Positions 49,696 through 59,991 of a stretch of DNA of 64,000 nt are shown here, one piece after another (the first letter of the stretch is position 1; each line of letters starts with the position of its first letter). Source of the DNA: Endozoicomonas sp. 4G (GTDB lineage Bacteria; Pseudomonadota; Gammaproteobacteria; Pseudomonadales; Endozoicomonadaceae); the NCBI RefSeq assembly GCF_023822025.1, contig NZ_CP082909.1:1416001-1480000 (forward strand). The letters run 5' to 3'. A program made the position numbers and the translations under genes. The notes under the pieces were generated by a model. It did not search any database. It was not told the DNA's origin and was given only the letters and a program-made list of their open reading frames with translations.

Positions 49696-49723
49696 AAAAA
49701 AGGTCGCTGTGGCGACCTTTTTT
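49696..49723 (+). terminator. Intrinsic terminator after lpxC
   Basis: A 12-bp perfect stem, aaaaaaggtcgc with gcgacctttttt, has a four-base loop and six terminal T residues. It marks the end of the mra-lpxC cluster. Confidence 0.93.
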
Positions 49724-49765
49724 GGGATCTACGCTGACGAAATCAGAAGTACAGGGTTCCCTTGA

Positions 49766-50701
49766 ATGAAAGTCATTGTTGTCAATCAGGATAACTCTCG
49801 GACGAAATCGTTCAGAGTCGCAGGTAAGTGGTTGGTACTGGCGATTTTCTTGTTGATTTTTCTCAGCATGATTCTGGGTGGAGGAATGGCCCGTCTTTTC
49901 TTTAATTCGGGGTCTGACGTTATTCTGACCGAAGAGGGCTTGCGGCGGTGGCAGGTAACCTTGAGCGGGCAGAAGAAAGAAGTTGAAAGTGTGCGTCTTG
50001 CTGCTGAACGTCAAATTGATGCTCTGACTATTCGTCTGGCTGAACTGCAGGGACGGATTACCCGGCTGGATGCCCTGGGTGAGAGGCTTACGGTGGCCGC
50101 CAAGCTGGATGACGGTGAGTTTTCCTTTGATGAAGTGCCGGCCATCGGCGGGCCGGAAGAATTACCTTCCGGTGAATCGGTCTATGCAAAACCTTCCCTG
50201 ATTGATGCCATTGATCAGCTTTCCGAACAGATAGATAACAGGGCGCAGCAGTTTGATGTTCTGACCAGTCTGGTTTCCAGCAGGGCCATCAGTGATGAAG
50301 CCTTTGTGGCAGGTCTTCCCGTCAGGAAAGGTTGGCTTTCTTCCCGTTTTGGTCAGAGGGTGGATCCTTTTACCGGTAAGCTGTCCTGGCATTCAGGTAT
50401 CGATATGGCCGCTGTCAATGGTTCTGACATCGTCGCGGTGGCAGCAGGTGTTGTGACCTGGTCGGGTGAACGTTCTGGCTATGGGCTTATGGTTGAAATT
50501 AACCATGGTAATGGTTACGTGACTCGGTATGCCCACAGTCAGGCGAACAAAGTCAGGGAAGGCGACATCGTTACCCGTGGACAGGTTATCGCTGAAGTGG
50601 GCAGCTCAGGTCGTTCAACGGGGCCCCATGTTCACTTTGAAGTGATCCGCAATGGCAGGAATGTAGACCCTCAGCGCTACATTTATCGAGCCAGCAAGTA
50701 A
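49766..50701 (+). CDS. M23-family murein endopeptidase-like protein, membrane anchored
   Basis: This 311-aa protein has an N-terminal membrane helix (WLVLAIFLLIFLSMILGG), a coiled-coil stretch (about 60-110) and a C-terminal LytM/M23 domain. The zinc ligands are intact: HSGIDMA (HxxxD) and GPHVHFEV (HxH), so it should be an active endopeptidase or at least bind zinc. A paralogous M23 gene also lies between lpxC and secA in Pseudomonas. It probably acts on peptidoglycan in the periplasm. Confidence 0.88.
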   Translation: MKVIVVNQDNSRTKSFRVAGKWLVLAIFLLIFLSMILGGGMARLFFNSGSDVILTEEGLRRWQVTLSGQKKEVESVRLAAERQIDALTIRLAELQGRITRLDALGERLTVAAKLDDGEFSFDEVPAIGGPEELPSGESVYAKPSLIDAIDQLSEQIDNRAQQFDVLTSLVSSRAISDEAFVAGLPVRKGWLSSRFGQRVDPFTGKLSWHSGIDMAAVNGSDIVAVAAGVVTWSGERSGYGLMVEINHGNGYVTRYAHSQANKVREGDIVTRGQVIAEVGSSGRSTGPHVHFEVIRNGRNVDPQRYIYRASK

Positions 50702-51001
50702 CTTTAACTGGCAGTAAAAAGTAACTTACTGCCCTTGAAATACTTCTTTCCTGTCCTTATATCCCTGCTGTTCGTTTATTAAGTCCGACAGGCTCCTGAC
50801 GTTGACGTTAGTCAATAAAAAACCATCTTGGGCTTTATATTTATGGTTTATTAATCCTTCAAGGCCAGATTTATAGCTAATATGGATGAGACTTTTGTGT
50901 GATTGTCATAGAATACACAGCTGTTCTTTAGCTTGTCTGCCCACCCGGGATTGTCGGCAAGAGAGGCAGCCCCGGAATCAGAGTGAGACTGTAACCAATC
51001 T
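50702..51001. other. Intergenic region before secA
   Basis: Three hundred bases without a supported gene; I find no secM-like arrest ORF. Visible elements are a perfect 8-bp inverted repeat ggcagtaa/ttactgcc (50710-50733), the 16-base string ttaagtccgacaggct (50779-50794) that also occurs upstream of sspA, and an AT-rich hairpin aaaccat/atggttt (50820-50849). These could form a secA leader, but no T-run or known riboswitch is recognisable. Confidence 0.4.
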
Positions 51002-53749
51002 ATGTTAGCTTCGTTAGTCAAAAAAATTATCGGCAGCCGGAATGATCGCCAGCTGAAACGCATGGGCAAGCTGGTCAAACAGATCAATGCTCTGGAAGAT
51101 CAACTGTCTGGTCTCAGTGATGAAGAACTCAGGGGACGGACCCAGTCGCTTAAGGATCGCTATCAACAGGGCGAAAGTCTTGATGCCCTGCTGCCAGAGG
51201 CCTTTGCTGTCGTCAGAGAGGGCAGTAAGCGCAGCATGGGTATGAGGCATTTCGATGTCCAGCTGATCGGCGGTATTACTCTTCATGAAGGTCGCATCGC
51301 CGAGATGAGAACCGGTGAAGGCAAGACCCTGATGGCGACCCTGCCGGTCTACCTGAATGCCATCACTGGTAAGGGCGTTCACGTTGTTACGGTCAATGAT
51401 TACCTGGCTCGTCGTGACGCCCAGTGGATGAGTGCTCTCTATGAATTTCTTGGCCTGACCGTTGGTGTCGTCGTTCCCCAGCAGTCTCCTGAAGAGAAAA
51501 GGGCAGCCTATCAGGCGGATATTACCTACGGTACCAACAATGAGTTTGGTTTCGACTATCTTCGCGACAACATGGCGTTTCGCAAGGAAGATAAGTTTCA
51601 GCGTGAATTGCACTACGCCGTTGTTGACGAAGTAGATTCGATCCTGATTGATGAAGCGCGTACGCCACTGATTATTTCCGGTCCGGCAGAAGATTCTTCT
51701 GAACTCTACAAGCAGATGAATAAGCTCGCTCCCCAGCTGAAAAAGCAGGAAGGAGAGCTGGAAGAAGGTGAAGAGCCAACCGGTCATTACCTGCTGGACG
51801 AAAAGACCCGTCAGGTTGAATTGACTGAGATCGGTCATCTGTTTATTGAAGAGCAGTTACAGAAGTTGGGATTGTTGCCTGAAGGTGAGAGTCTCTATTC
51901 TGCTCACAACCTGAATATGCTTCATCACGTGAATGCTGCTCTGAAAGCGCATGTGCTGTTTATGCGCAATGTCGAGTACATTGTCGCTGAAGGTGAAGTG
52001 CTGCTGGTGGACGAGCATACCGGTCGAACCATGCCGGGCCGTCGTCTCTCTGAAGGTCTGCATCAGGCGCTGGAAGCCAAGGAAGGGCTGAATATTCAGG
52101 CTGAGAGTCAGACTCTGGCCTCCACCACCTTCCAGAACTACTTCCGACTTTACGAAAAGCTTTCTGGTATGACCGGTACAGCGGATACAGAAGCTTTCGA
52201 ACTTCGCCAGATTTATGGCCTGGACGTTATTGTTATCCCGACCCATAAACCGATGGTGCGTAAAGATGGTAACGACCTGGTTTATCTGACCATCGAAGAA
52301 AAATACGAAGCGATCATCGCCGACATCAAGGAAACCGTTGAACAGGGGCGTCCTGTTCTGGTGGGTACGGCCTCCATTGACGCTTCCGAGCTGCTGTCCA
52401 ATGCCCTGAACAAGGCCAAGATTCCCCACAATGTCCTGAACGCCAAATTCCACGAGAAAGAAGCCGAGATCATTGCCCAGGCCGGTCGTCCGGGTGCGAT
52501 TACCATTGCCACTAACATGGCAGGCCGTGGTACTGACATTACTTTAGGTGGTAGCTGGGAAGCCGAGCTTGCTGCGGTTGCAGACCCGAGCGAGGAGCAG
52601 GAAGAACAGATCAGGGCTGAATGGCAGAAGCGCCACAAGGCGGTTCTGGAAGCCGGTGGCTTGCATATTATCGGTACTGAGCGTCATGAATCCCGCCGTA
52701 TCGACAACCAGTTGCGTGGTCGATCTGGTCGTCAGGGTGATCCCGGTTCCTCCCGTTTTTACCTGTCCCTGGAAGACAACCTGATGCGTATCTTTGCCTC
52801 TGACCGGGTGAAGAGCTTTATGAAAGCACTGGGTATGGAGAAAGGCGAAGCCATTGAGCACCGAATGGTGACCAATGCCATTGAAAAAGCCCAGCGTAAG
52901 GTTGAGGGCCGTAACTTCGATATTCGTAAGCAGTTGCTGGAATACGATGATGTCGCTAATGACCAGCGTCGAGTGGTCTACAAGCAGCGTGATGAGCTTC
53001 TGAACTCTGAAAACGTGCAGTCGAGCATCGACAGCATGAGAGACGAAGTGGTCAACGATATTGTTTCTCAGCACATTCCTCCTGAGAGTCTTGAAGAGCA
53101 GTGGGATGTCAAGGGTCTGGAGCAGAAGCTCGGAGCAGAACTGGCTATCCAGTTACCAATACAGAATTGGCTGGATGAAGATGACAAGCTGGAAGAAGAG
53201 TCGCTGAGAGAGAAAATTCTGGCCCAGGTCATCGTTCACTACAAGCAGAAAGAAGAGCTGGCGGGTGAGGAGCCTCTTAGGAACTTCGAGAAGCATATCC
53301 TGTTGCGCGTGCTGGATGACAAGTGGAAAGAGCACCTTGCCACCATGGATCACCTGCGTCAGGGTATTCACCTGAGAGGCTATGCCCAGAAGAACCCCAA
53401 GCAGGAATACAAGCGAGAAGCCTTTGAGCTGTTCCAGTCCATGCTGGAAGATATCAAAACCGACACCATTCGTATCCTTTCCCATGTCCAGGTTCAGCAG
53501 GATGATAAAACTGAGGAAATGGAAGAACGGCGTCGTCAGGAACTGATTCGTCGTATGCAGTTCCAGCACGATCAGGCTCAGGGCATAGCAGACGATTCTG
53601 GCGAAGAGGGTGAACTGTCTCAGCCTTCTCAGCCTCCTCAGGGTGTCAGTGAACCTTTCGTTCGTGAAAGTCGCAAAGTGGGTCGAAATGAGCCCTGTCC
53701 CTGTGGTTCTGGCAAGAAATACAAGCAGTGTCATGGCAGGATTGTCTGA
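51002..53749 (+). CDS. secA: Preprotein translocase ATPase SecA
   Basis: SecA (915 aa) drives secretion through SecYEG. Walker A is [15 protein letters not shown], the DEAD-type box is [19 protein letters not shown] and the helicase motif region is [13 protein letters not shown]. Cross-linking and scaffold domains follow. A Gln/Pro/Ser linker leads to the zinc-binding SecB-interaction tail [14 protein letters not shown]. The ATG at 51002 has no clear Shine-Dalgarno, which could reflect regulated translation. Confidence 0.98.
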   Translation: MLASLVKKIIGSRNDRQLKRMGKLVKQINALEDQLSGLSDEELRGRTQSLKDRYQQGESLDALLPEAFAVVREGSKRSMGMRHFDVQLIGGITLHEGRIAEMRTGEGKTLMATLPVYLNAITGKGVHVVTVNDYLARRDAQWMSALYEFLGLTVGVVVPQQSPEEKRAAYQADITYGTNNEFGFDYLRDNMAFRKEDKFQRELHYAVVDEVDSILIDEARTPLIISGPAEDSSELYKQMNKLAPQLKKQEGELEEGEEPTGHYLLDEKTRQVELTEIGHLFIEEQLQKLGLLPEGESLYSAHNLNMLHHVNAALKAHVLFMRNVEYIVAEGEVLLVDEHTGRTMPGRRLSEGLHQALEAKEGLNIQAESQTLASTTFQNYFRLYEKLSGMTGTADTEAFELRQIYGLDVIVIPTHKPMVRKDGNDLVYLTIEEKYEAIIADIKETVEQGRPVLVGTASIDASELLSNALNKAKIPHNVLNAKFHEKEAEIIAQAGRPGAITIATNMAGRGTDITLGGSWEAELAAVADPSEEQEEQIRAEWQKRHKAVLEAGGLHIIGTERHESRRIDNQLRGRSGRQGDPGSSRFYLSLEDNLMRIFASDRVKSFMKALGMEKGEAIEHRMVTNAIEKAQRKVEGRNFDIRKQLLEYDDVANDQRRVVYKQRDELLNSENVQSSIDSMRDEVVNDIVSQHIPPESLEEQWDVKGLEQKLGAELAIQLPIQNWLDEDDKLEEESLREKILAQVIVHYKQKEELAGEEPLRNFEKHILLRVLDDKWKEHLATMDHLRQGIHLRGYAQKNPKQEYKREAFELFQSMLEDIKTDTIRILSHVQVQQDDKTEEMEERRRQELIRRMQFQHDQAQGIADDSGEEGELSQPSQPPQGVSEPFVRESRKVGRNEPCPCGSGKKYKQCHGRIV

Positions 53750-53771
53750 TACTGATTCGTTACCTTAAAGA

Positions 53772-53803
53772 AAACAGGCCGCAAAGCGGCCTGTTTTCTT
53801 TTG
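53772..53803 (+). terminator. Intrinsic terminator after secA
   Basis: A 12-bp perfect stem, aaaacaggccgc with gcggcctgtttt, has a three-base loop followed by tttctttt. It separates secA from aroA. Confidence 0.93.
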
Positions 53804-53885
53804 TGGGCAGTTTAACACCGGCTGATTTATTGCTGTGTTGAGGTATAATCGGTGCCTCCTATCATTCGGCCAGTTAAGAAGTCCA

Positions 53886-55169
53886 ATGGAGCAACTCGTA
53901 TTAAAGCCTATCTCCCGTGTACAGGGGGAGGTCTCTATTCCTGGCTCAAAAAGCCTGTCTAATCGTATCTTGCTGCTTGCTGCGCTGGCAGAAGGCACAA
54001 CGACTATCACCAACCTTCTGGATAGCGATGACGTTCGCTATATGCTGAAGGCTCTGAAAGCGCTGGGTGTGCAGTACCAACTGTCAGAGAACAATATTGT
54101 TTGCCAAATCACCGGTCTGGCTGGCCCGCTGGGTTTCGGTCAAAGCCTGACTCTGTTCCTGGGGAATGCCGGTACTGCCATGAGGCCGTTGACGGCAGCC
54201 TTGTGTCTGGGGGAAGGTGAATACACCCTGACGGGTGAACCCAGAATGTATGAGCGGCCCATCGGCGACCTGATTTCCTGTCTTGAGCAGGCCGGAGCAG
54301 ATATCGAGTACCTGGGTGAGAAAAACTTCCCTCCTCTGAAAATCTCAGGCACCGGCCTGAAGGGCGGAGAGGTCAGCATCAGGGGCGATATCTCCAGTCA
54401 ATTTCTGACAGCCATGCTGATGGCAGCCCCCCTGGCATCAGACAAAACAGTTATCACCATTGAAGGTGAGCTGGTTTCCAAGCCTTACATCGACATTACC
54501 CTTTCGGTTATGAAGCGCTTTGGTGTCAATGTTCAGAATAATGAATACCAGAGCTTTGTCGTAGAGGGAGGGCAAACCTACATTTCCCCCGGCGACATCA
54601 TGGTAGAAGGAGATGCTTCCTCGGCGTCTTACTTCCTGGCAGCGGCAGCCATTGGCGGCAAGTTGAGGGTTCATGGCACCGGTAATGCCAGTATTCAGGG
54701 CGATGCCCGGTTTGCACAAGTGCTGGAGCAGATGGGTGCTAAAGTCACCTGGAGTGACAACTGGATTGAAGTAGAGAAAGGTGAACTCAAGGGGGTGGAT
54801 GTTGATCTGAACTCTATCCCGGATGCCGCCATGACCATTGCCACCACCGCTCTGTTTGCCAGGGGGCAGACGGTTATTCGAAACATTTACAACTGGCGGG
54901 TCAAAGAGACTGACCGGCTGGCAGCCATGGCGACGGAGCTTCGTAAAGTGGGAGCGGACGTGGAAGAAGGTGAAGATTACATTGTGATTAATCCGCCCGC
55001 GCAGGTTCAGCCTGCTGCCATAGACACCTACGATGACCACAGAATGGCAATGTGTTTTTCTCTGGCGGCATTTGGTGGCAGTCCAATTACTATCAATGAT
55101 CCTGGTTGTACCTCAAAGACTTTCCCGACCTATTTCCAGGTATTTGAAGAAATCGTGGAACGAAATTAA
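53886..55169 (+). CDS. aroA: 5-enolpyruvylshikimate-3-phosphate synthase AroA
   Basis: AroA (427 aa, the E. coli length) makes EPSP in the shikimate pathway. Motifs are [29 protein letters not shown] (PEP-binding, class I glyphosate-sensitive type), [45 protein letters not shown] and [10 protein letters not shown] use the ATG at 53886; an upstream in-frame ATG would precede the family start by 17 residues. The position between secA and argJ is unusual. Confidence 0.96.
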   Translation: MEQLVLKPISRVQGEVSIPGSKSLSNRILLLAALAEGTTTITNLLDSDDVRYMLKALKALGVQYQLSENNIVCQITGLAGPLGFGQSLTLFLGNAGTAMRPLTAALCLGEGEYTLTGEPRMYERPIGDLISCLEQAGADIEYLGEKNFPPLKISGTGLKGGEVSIRGDISSQFLTAMLMAAPLASDKTVITIEGELVSKPYIDITLSVMKRFGVNVQNNEYQSFVVEGGQTYISPGDIMVEGDASSASYFLAAAAIGGKLRVHGTGNASIQGDARFAQVLEQMGAKVTWSDNWIEVEKGELKGVDVDLNSIPDAAMTIATTALFARGQTVIRNIYNWRVKETDRLAAMATELRKVGADVEEGEDYIVINPPAQVQPAAIDTYDDHRMAMCFSLAAFGGSPITINDPGCTSKTFPTYFQVFEEIVERN

Positions 55170-55263
55170 TAACAAACTGCGAGCAGTTGGCTATAACTGT
55201 CATTCGCATTGGGTCAGCTGAGTCAGTGCTCGCTGGCCCTAAGAAAGAGGAGATGGAAAAACG

Positions 55264-56481
55264 ATGGCAGTAGGATCAGGAAACTGGCCGGAAATGCATC
55301 CAGTGAAGGGCTTTCGTCTGGGAACAACAGCGGCGGGTATCAAGAAGCAGGACCGTAAGGATCTTGTGATTATGAATTGGGATTCGGGCGCTTCTGTTGC
55401 CGGAGTTTTCACCCTGAACCGTTTTTGTGCGGCTCCAGTCCATCTGGCCAGACGTCGTATTCACTGTTCGCCAGAGTATTTTGTGATTAACACCGGTAAT
55501 GCCAATGCCGGTACTGGTGATCAGGGAATGCTGGACGCCACTGAAGTCTGTCTTGCACTGGCTGAACACGCCAACGTGCAGGAAGATCAGGTGTTGCCTT
55601 TTTCAACCGGTGTGATTGGTGAGCCTCTGCCCGTAGATAAAATAGTTGCTGGCCTGCCTGCTGCTATCTCGTATTTAAGTGAAGATGGCTGGCACCGGGC
55701 AGGAGAAGGCATCCTGACCACCGACACCCGGCCTAAAGGTGCCAGTCGGCAATTTGCAGTCGACGGTAAAAAGTACACAGTCACAGGAATCAGCAAAGGG
55801 TCAGGTATGATCAAGCCGAATATGGCGACCATGCTGGCTTTTATGGCCACCGATGTTGCTGTGGATCAGGCTGTTTTGCAAAAGCTCCTGTCTAATGCTG
55901 TCAATCTGTCGTTCAATAGAATCACTGTCGATGGTGATACTTCTACCAATGATTGTTGCATGCTGGTCGCCACGGGTAAGGCCGGGAATGAACCGTTAAC
56001 CCATTCTGAAGGGCTTTTGTACCAGGCTCTGAAACAGGCGGTTGAAGAGGTCGCTACTGCTTTGGCGCAGGCCATTGTCAGAGATGGTGAAGGGGCTACC
56101 AAGTTTCTGACTATCCAGGTTGAACAGGCGAACAGTGTCGCAGATGCCCTTGAGGTCGCCTATACCATTGCCCACTCTCCTCTGGTCAAAACCGCAGTAT
56201 TTGCCTTTGATCCAAACTGGGGCAGAATTCTTGCGGCAGTGGGGAGAGCTGAGATCAGTGAGCTGAAGATTGATAAGGTTGCCATCTGGCTAAACGACGT
56301 TTGCATTGTAGAAGGTGGCAGTGTTGCCCGCTCCTACACCGAAGCGGAAGGTGAGCGTGTCATGAATCAGGAAGAGATTCTGATCCGTGTTCAGCTGGGT
56401 GCCGGTCATATCACAGAAACGCTCTGGACGACGGATCTTTCCCATGAGTATGTTCGAATCAATGCTGAATATCGAACTTGA
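55264..56481 (+). CDS. argJ: Bifunctional glutamate N-acetyltransferase / amino-acid acetyltransferase ArgJ
   Basis: ArgJ (405 aa) transfers the acetyl group from N-acetylornithine to glutamate in the cyclic arginine pathway. The autoprocessing site is in KPNMATMLAFMATD, where the threonine becomes the nucleophile of the beta chain. Other blocks are NTGNANAGTGDQG, STGVIGEPLP and DPNWGRILAAVGRA. A gaggag lies upstream. secA-argJ-mutT proximity matches Pseudomonas apart from the inserted aroA. Confidence 0.95.
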   Translation: MAVGSGNWPEMHPVKGFRLGTTAAGIKKQDRKDLVIMNWDSGASVAGVFTLNRFCAAPVHLARRRIHCSPEYFVINTGNANAGTGDQGMLDATEVCLALAEHANVQEDQVLPFSTGVIGEPLPVDKIVAGLPAAISYLSEDGWHRAGEGILTTDTRPKGASRQFAVDGKKYTVTGISKGSGMIKPNMATMLAFMATDVAVDQAVLQKLLSNAVNLSFNRITVDGDTSTNDCCMLVATGKAGNEPLTHSEGLLYQALKQAVEEVATALAQAIVRDGEGATKFLTIQVEQANSVADALEVAYTIAHSPLVKTAVFAFDPNWGRILAAVGRAEISELKIDKVAIWLNDVCIVEGGSVARSYTEAEGERVMNQEEILIRVQLGAGHITETLWTTDLSHEYVRINAEYRT

Positions 56482-56498
56482 TAATAAGGCAGTGGGTC

Positions 56499-57470
56499 AT
56501 GTCTCCAGACAATCAGGCGAATGCCAGAAAAGTAGTGCATGTTGCGGTAGCCGTTATTCGTGGGAACGATGGCAAAATCCTCATAGCCCGGCGACCGGAT
56601 GATAAGCACATGGGTGGCTACTGGGAGTTTCCCGGTGGCAAGGTGGAAGAGGGGGAGTCTGTTACAGCAGCCCTGAATCGCGAGCTTAAGGAAGAGCTGG
56701 ATATCGAGGTAGGTCAGTTCCGGAAATTAATTTCGATTCGACATGATTACCCCGACAAGTCGGTCTATCTCGACACCTGGTGGGCAGAAGATATCAAAGG
56801 GAAACCTTGTGGAAATGAGGGGCAGGAGATTCGCTGGGTCGACCTGAAAGAGTTACCCGGACTGGAGTTTCCTCCGGCTAACAATGCCATTGTTACGGCT
56901 GCTCTACTGCCCAATCGTTATATGATTACCGGAAAGTTTGGTACGGCGGCTGAACTTCTTGAGAAAGTGAGTGATCAGATTGATCAGGGAATAGCACTGA
57001 TCCAGTTTCGGGCGCCATGGCTGGATGAAGCCACGTATCAGCATTTAGCCAGAGAACTGCATCACCTCTGCCGGCAAACCGGAGCCAAACTGCTGCTGAA
57101 AGGTGAGCCTGAGCTATTGGCTAAAACCTGGTGTGACGGTATTCATCTTACCTCGAAACAGCTGATGCAGGAGGGGCTTGATTGGCGCAGTGGCTGTGGT
57201 TCTGATCAGTGGCTGGCAGCTTCCTGTCATAATCAGGAGCAAATAGATCGGGCTGTGTCGCTGGCTGTCGATTTTGTAACGCTTTCTCCGGTACTGCCCA
57301 CAGACTCGCATCCAAACAGTGAACCGTTAGGTGAGGAGAAAGCTGCTGAGCTAACTGAGAACTGTCCATTACCTGTCTTCTGGTTGGGAGGAATGAAGCT
57401 GACTGATCAGGATAGGCTGATTAACCGGGGTGCCCAGGGGCTTGCCGCTATTGGTACTTTCTGGCTTTGA
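56499..57470 (+). CDS. mutT: MutT-type Nudix hydrolase fused to a thiamine-phosphate-synthase-like domain
   Basis: This 323-aa protein has two domains. The N-terminal Nudix domain (about 1-135) has a complete box, GGKVEEGESVTAALNRELKEEL, fitting 8-oxo-dGTP diphosphatase MutT. The C-terminal half (about 145-323) resembles ThiE/TenI (ALIQFRAPWLDE, GVFHLTS-like GIHLTSKQL, FVTLSPVLPT). The ATG at 56499 has aagg nine bases upstream; the upstream TTG is less likely. This fusion is common near secA/argJ in pseudomonads; the thiamine-like half is often of unproven activity. Confidence 0.88.
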   Translation: MSPDNQANARKVVHVAVAVIRGNDGKILIARRPDDKHMGGYWEFPGGKVEEGESVTAALNRELKEELDIEVGQFRKLISIRHDYPDKSVYLDTWWAEDIKGKPCGNEGQEIRWVDLKELPGLEFPPANNAIVTAALLPNRYMITGKFGTAAELLEKVSDQIDQGIALIQFRAPWLDEATYQHLARELHHLCRQTGAKLLLKGEPELLAKTWCDGIHLTSKQLMQEGLDWRSGCGSDQWLAASCHNQEQIDRAVSLAVDFVTLSPVLPTDSHPNSEPLGEEKAAELTENCPLPVFWLGGMKLTDQDRLINRGAQGLAAIGTFWL

Positions 57471-57524
57471 ACTTATTGAGGCTGCTAGTCTTAACTCAAA
57501 TGAATAACTTTTGCAGGGAAGCAA

Positions 57525-58772
57525 ATGTCTAAGCCTAGTATCGAACCTTTTGGTAACAGACCAACATCAGGTTTACCCACCGATTCACCACTCAAAACCC
57601 CATCACCTACTGGTCAGGACTCCCTGGGAAGAACGATAGGTTCACCGGGAGACTTGTCTGGTACCGAAGGGCTGGATCAAGCCCCCTTAACCCATGAGCA
57701 GCGCCCCATTCAGGATCGAGCGATTACCTATTTTGAAAAGACCGGGCAGGTTGGCAGAAATATTCTTCCTTCCATTAACGACAGGCCTTTCAGTGAGTAT
57801 TGGGAGGAAGTACCCGGACCGACTCGCCGGGGCGTTGTTGAGCACCGGTTAATGCGGGTCAAAACAGAATCAGAAGAAGTGGAGAAGGCGTCAGGTTCTC
57901 CCAAAACTGAAAAAAATGAAGGACTCTGGCATATCAAAACGCCCGGCTATGAATCGGGTGCTGAAAAATTTAAACGATTGTTGCAAAAAGTGATCTACCT
58001 GATCACCGGAAAACCTTACAAAGCCCGCTTTTATGATAATCAAAAAGTTCTGGCCCAGAGAGAGTGTCTTGCTGCTGAAGCCTATAAAAAAGTCATGGGC
58101 TATGGGCAGGAGTACGCTTATCGCTATAGTCTGGATGAAAAGCGCCAGGATCATTGTGTGGCCTCTAAAGATCTGAAAGATTTCTATCCTGGCGATACGT
58201 TCTTTCGTCAAACCCTGTTCCCTTCTATTTGTCAGTTTACCGATGATCAGAACCCGGTCACCAATCTGGTTATGAGGCGTTTTCTGCTGGGTGACCAGGA
58301 TTACCTGAAACTGGATAATTACTTATTCAAGCACGCCGAAGGTGATGAGCTGGTTAACGTTGAGGACGGGGATGACTTAATTACCGGAAAGTTAGTCAGT
58401 ATTGATTTTGGTATGTCCTTTTATAATCAGTTTCCTCTTCCCAGAGATTGCTCCATGGAGGAATTTACCGAGAAGCTTTTGCATCCTTCAAGCCTACATA
58501 GATTTCAGTATCGAGGTAAGAAAACATTGTTGTCTATGGTTGAGCAGATGCCAGAAGATCAAGTGAAAAGATCAGTAGAGTTAGCGCTGAGAAGAATCGC
58601 CAAACTGTCGGATAAGCAACTGGATGAGCTGGCTGAGCATATGCATCAGCCAGAGCTGCGTGAGGCCATGTATGATGTCCTGAGATTCAAGCGTGCTCAG
58701 GCACAAGCCTTGCTGAAAGAGGGCTCATGGCCTGTTGAGCTGGGGGCTGGCAAAGGCTTTTCAGTGCTTTAG
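57525..58772 (+). CDS. Protein of unknown function with kinase-like motifs
   Basis: No family recognised with certainty for this 415-aa protein. The first 60 residues are Pro/Ser/Thr/Gly-rich and probably disordered. Then come elements resembling a HipA / phosphoinositide-kinase-like fold: a strand with lysine ([11 protein letters not shown]138), a helix with a possible partner glutamate ([12 protein letters not shown]185), a catalytic-loop-like [17 protein letters not shown] (D257/D259, N265) and a metal-loop-like VSIDFGMSF (D294-F-G). A helical C-terminus follows. It has no signal peptide or membrane helix. The start has aggga six bases upstream. It lies alone between conserved genes and overlaps yacG tail-to-tail. 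An injected effector kinase is one inference; a cytosolic kinase or a pseudokinase are alternatives. Confidence 0.7.
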   Translation: MSKPSIEPFGNRPTSGLPTDSPLKTPSPTGQDSLGRTIGSPGDLSGTEGLDQAPLTHEQRPIQDRAITYFEKTGQVGRNILPSINDRPFSEYWEEVPGPTRRGVVEHRLMRVKTESEEVEKASGSPKTEKNEGLWHIKTPGYESGAEKFKRLLQKVIYLITGKPYKARFYDNQKVLAQRECLAAEAYKKVMGYGQEYAYRYSLDEKRQDHCVASKDLKDFYPGDTFFRQTLFPSICQFTDDQNPVTNLVMRRFLLGDQDYLKLDNYLFKHAEGDELVNVEDGDDLITGKLVSIDFGMSFYNQFPLPRDCSMEEFTEKLLHPSSLHRFQYRGKKTLLSMVEQMPEDQVKRSVELALRRIAKLSDKQLDELAEHMHQPELREAMYDVLRFKRAQAQALLKEGSWPVELGAGKGFSVL

Positions 58773-58988
58773 ACTGTCGTCAATCTCGCTGGACATCAGA
58801 TCATCAAAAGCAGGACTTCCGGGAATTGAGTGCTCTTCATTCGCCCAGGCTCCCAGATCGATCAGCTTGCATCGCTGGGAGCAGAAGGGGCGAAACGTGT
58901 TTTCTTTCTTCCATTCCACTTCTTTGCCGCATTTCGGGCACTTCACATTTGGGCACTTCACATTTGGGCACTTCACAATAGTTGGCAT
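58761..58988 (-). CDS. yacG: DNA gyrase inhibitor / zinc-finger protein YacG
   Basis: YacG (75 aa) is a small zinc protein that inhibits gyrase in E. coli. The four-cysteine site is CPKCGK plus [17 protein letters not shown]. The ATG at 58988 gives the expected MPTIVKCP start; a longer in-frame start would add 41 unsupported residues. The segment before the first CxxC is expanded by three KCPNV copies, giving three extra cysteines. Its stop lies 12 bases inside the convergent kinase-like gene. bamD lies upstream on the same strand. Confidence 0.9.
   Translation of the reverse strand: MPTIVKCPNVKCPNVKCPKCGKEVEWKKENTFRPFCSQRCKLIDLGAWANEEHSIPGSPAFDDLMSSEIDDSLKH
58936..58977. repeat. 15-bp tandem repeat within yacG
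   Basis: The unit gggcacttcacattt is present at 58936-58950 and 58951-58965, with a partial third copy to 58977. In the protein this makes KCPNV three times before the native CPKCGK. Confidence 0.93.
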
Positions 58989-59040
58989 TGAATTAAACCA
59001 GAGGGTAGGGTGGCTTCCTGCTGGAAGCCACTTCAGGATA

Positions 59041-59991
59041 TTACTGTTCGTTTTTGGGAGGTTTTGGAGCAACAGGAGTCTGGGCTTTCTGCTTTTCAAT
59101 CCCTGAATCACCCAGCAGGCCGAATGTCACAGTGTAAAGCAGAGAGGGGTTGACATCGCCGAAAGACTGGTAGCCGATGAACTCACCCTGATCGTTAAGC
59201 AGTTTCGAGTCCGGGAAGTTGAGCTTCAACACTTCAAGGGCTTCATTCGCAGGTTCTACCAGCCCAAGTCGCTGATAGCCTTCTACCATAACGCCCAACG
59301 CAGGTTCTACCGCCGGGGTCTTCTGCATATTTTCAACGACGTACTTGCCACGGTTTACAGCGGCTACGTAGGCTTTACGTTTCATGTAGTAATTGGCTGC
59401 ATGGATTTCATACACAGCCAGGCGGTTTCTCAGGGCTACCATGCGCTGGCGGGCATCCGGCCCATATTTGCTGTCTGGGTAGCGAGTCAGTAATTCACGA
59501 AACTCATTAAAGGACTGACGTGCCTGACCGGGATCACGTTTGGTATTGTCCAGTGGCAGGTAACGTTCGATGAGCCCCATAGAAGCCGTATTCGATGCCA
59601 GACCTTTCATGTAATAGGCGTAGTCCGCATCCGGGTGCTGTGGGTGCAGGCGCAGAAAACGGTCTGCGGCAGCGCGAGCCGCTTCCGGCTCTACATTCAT
59701 GAAATAGGCATAAACCAGATCCAGTTGCGCCTGTTCTGCAAAGGAGCCGAAGGGATAGCGAGACTCCAGCGCACGCAGTTGCTCTATAGCCTTGGTGTAA
59801 CTCTTGTTGTTCAGAGACTGGTTGGCCATCTGGTAGAGTTCGGCTTCAGTCAGAGATTCCGGGAGCTTCTCTTTTTCGGGGGTCGACGAGCATCCCGCCA
59901 GAACCACCGCAGCAAGGAACAGACCTATCAAGCGCGAAACTGTCAGGCGCAACATGGGCGCGCGCAAAAAAGTCGTTTTGAGTATTGTCAT
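59041..59991 (-). CDS. bamD: Outer-membrane assembly lipoprotein BamD
   Basis: BamD (316 aa) is the essential lipoprotein of the BAM complex that assembles outer-membrane proteins such as LptD. The lipobox is LAGC (VVLAGCSST). Five TPR-like repeats cover most of the mature protein ([57 protein letters not shown]). A second ATG at 59955 is a possible start. The C-terminal tail after the last repeat is longer than in E. coli but similar to pseudomonad homologues. Divergent from rluD, as usual. Confidence 0.94.
   Translation of the reverse strand: MTILKTTFLRAPMLRLTVSRLIGLFLAAVVLAGCSSTPEKEKLPESLTEAELYQMANQSLNNKSYTKAIEQLRALESRYPFGSFAEQAQLDLVYAYFMNVEPEAARAAADRFLRLHPQHPDADYAYYMKGLASNTASMGLIERYLPLDNTKRDPGQARQSFNEFRELLTRYPDSKYGPDARQRMVALRNRLAVYEIHAANYYMKRKAYVAAVNRGKYVVENMQKTPAVEPALGVMVEGYQRLGLVEPANEALEVLKLNFPDSKLLNDQGEFIGYQSFGDVNPSLLYTVTFGLLGDSGIEKQKAQTPVAPKPPKNEQ

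Noticed and set aside
50702-51001. A SecM-like secretion monitor before secA
   Set aside because: No plus-strand ORF with an arrest motif is found in the 300 bases.
51014-51838. A 274-codon frame antisense to secA
   Set aside because: Fully inside secA with no domain signature; a codon-bias shadow.
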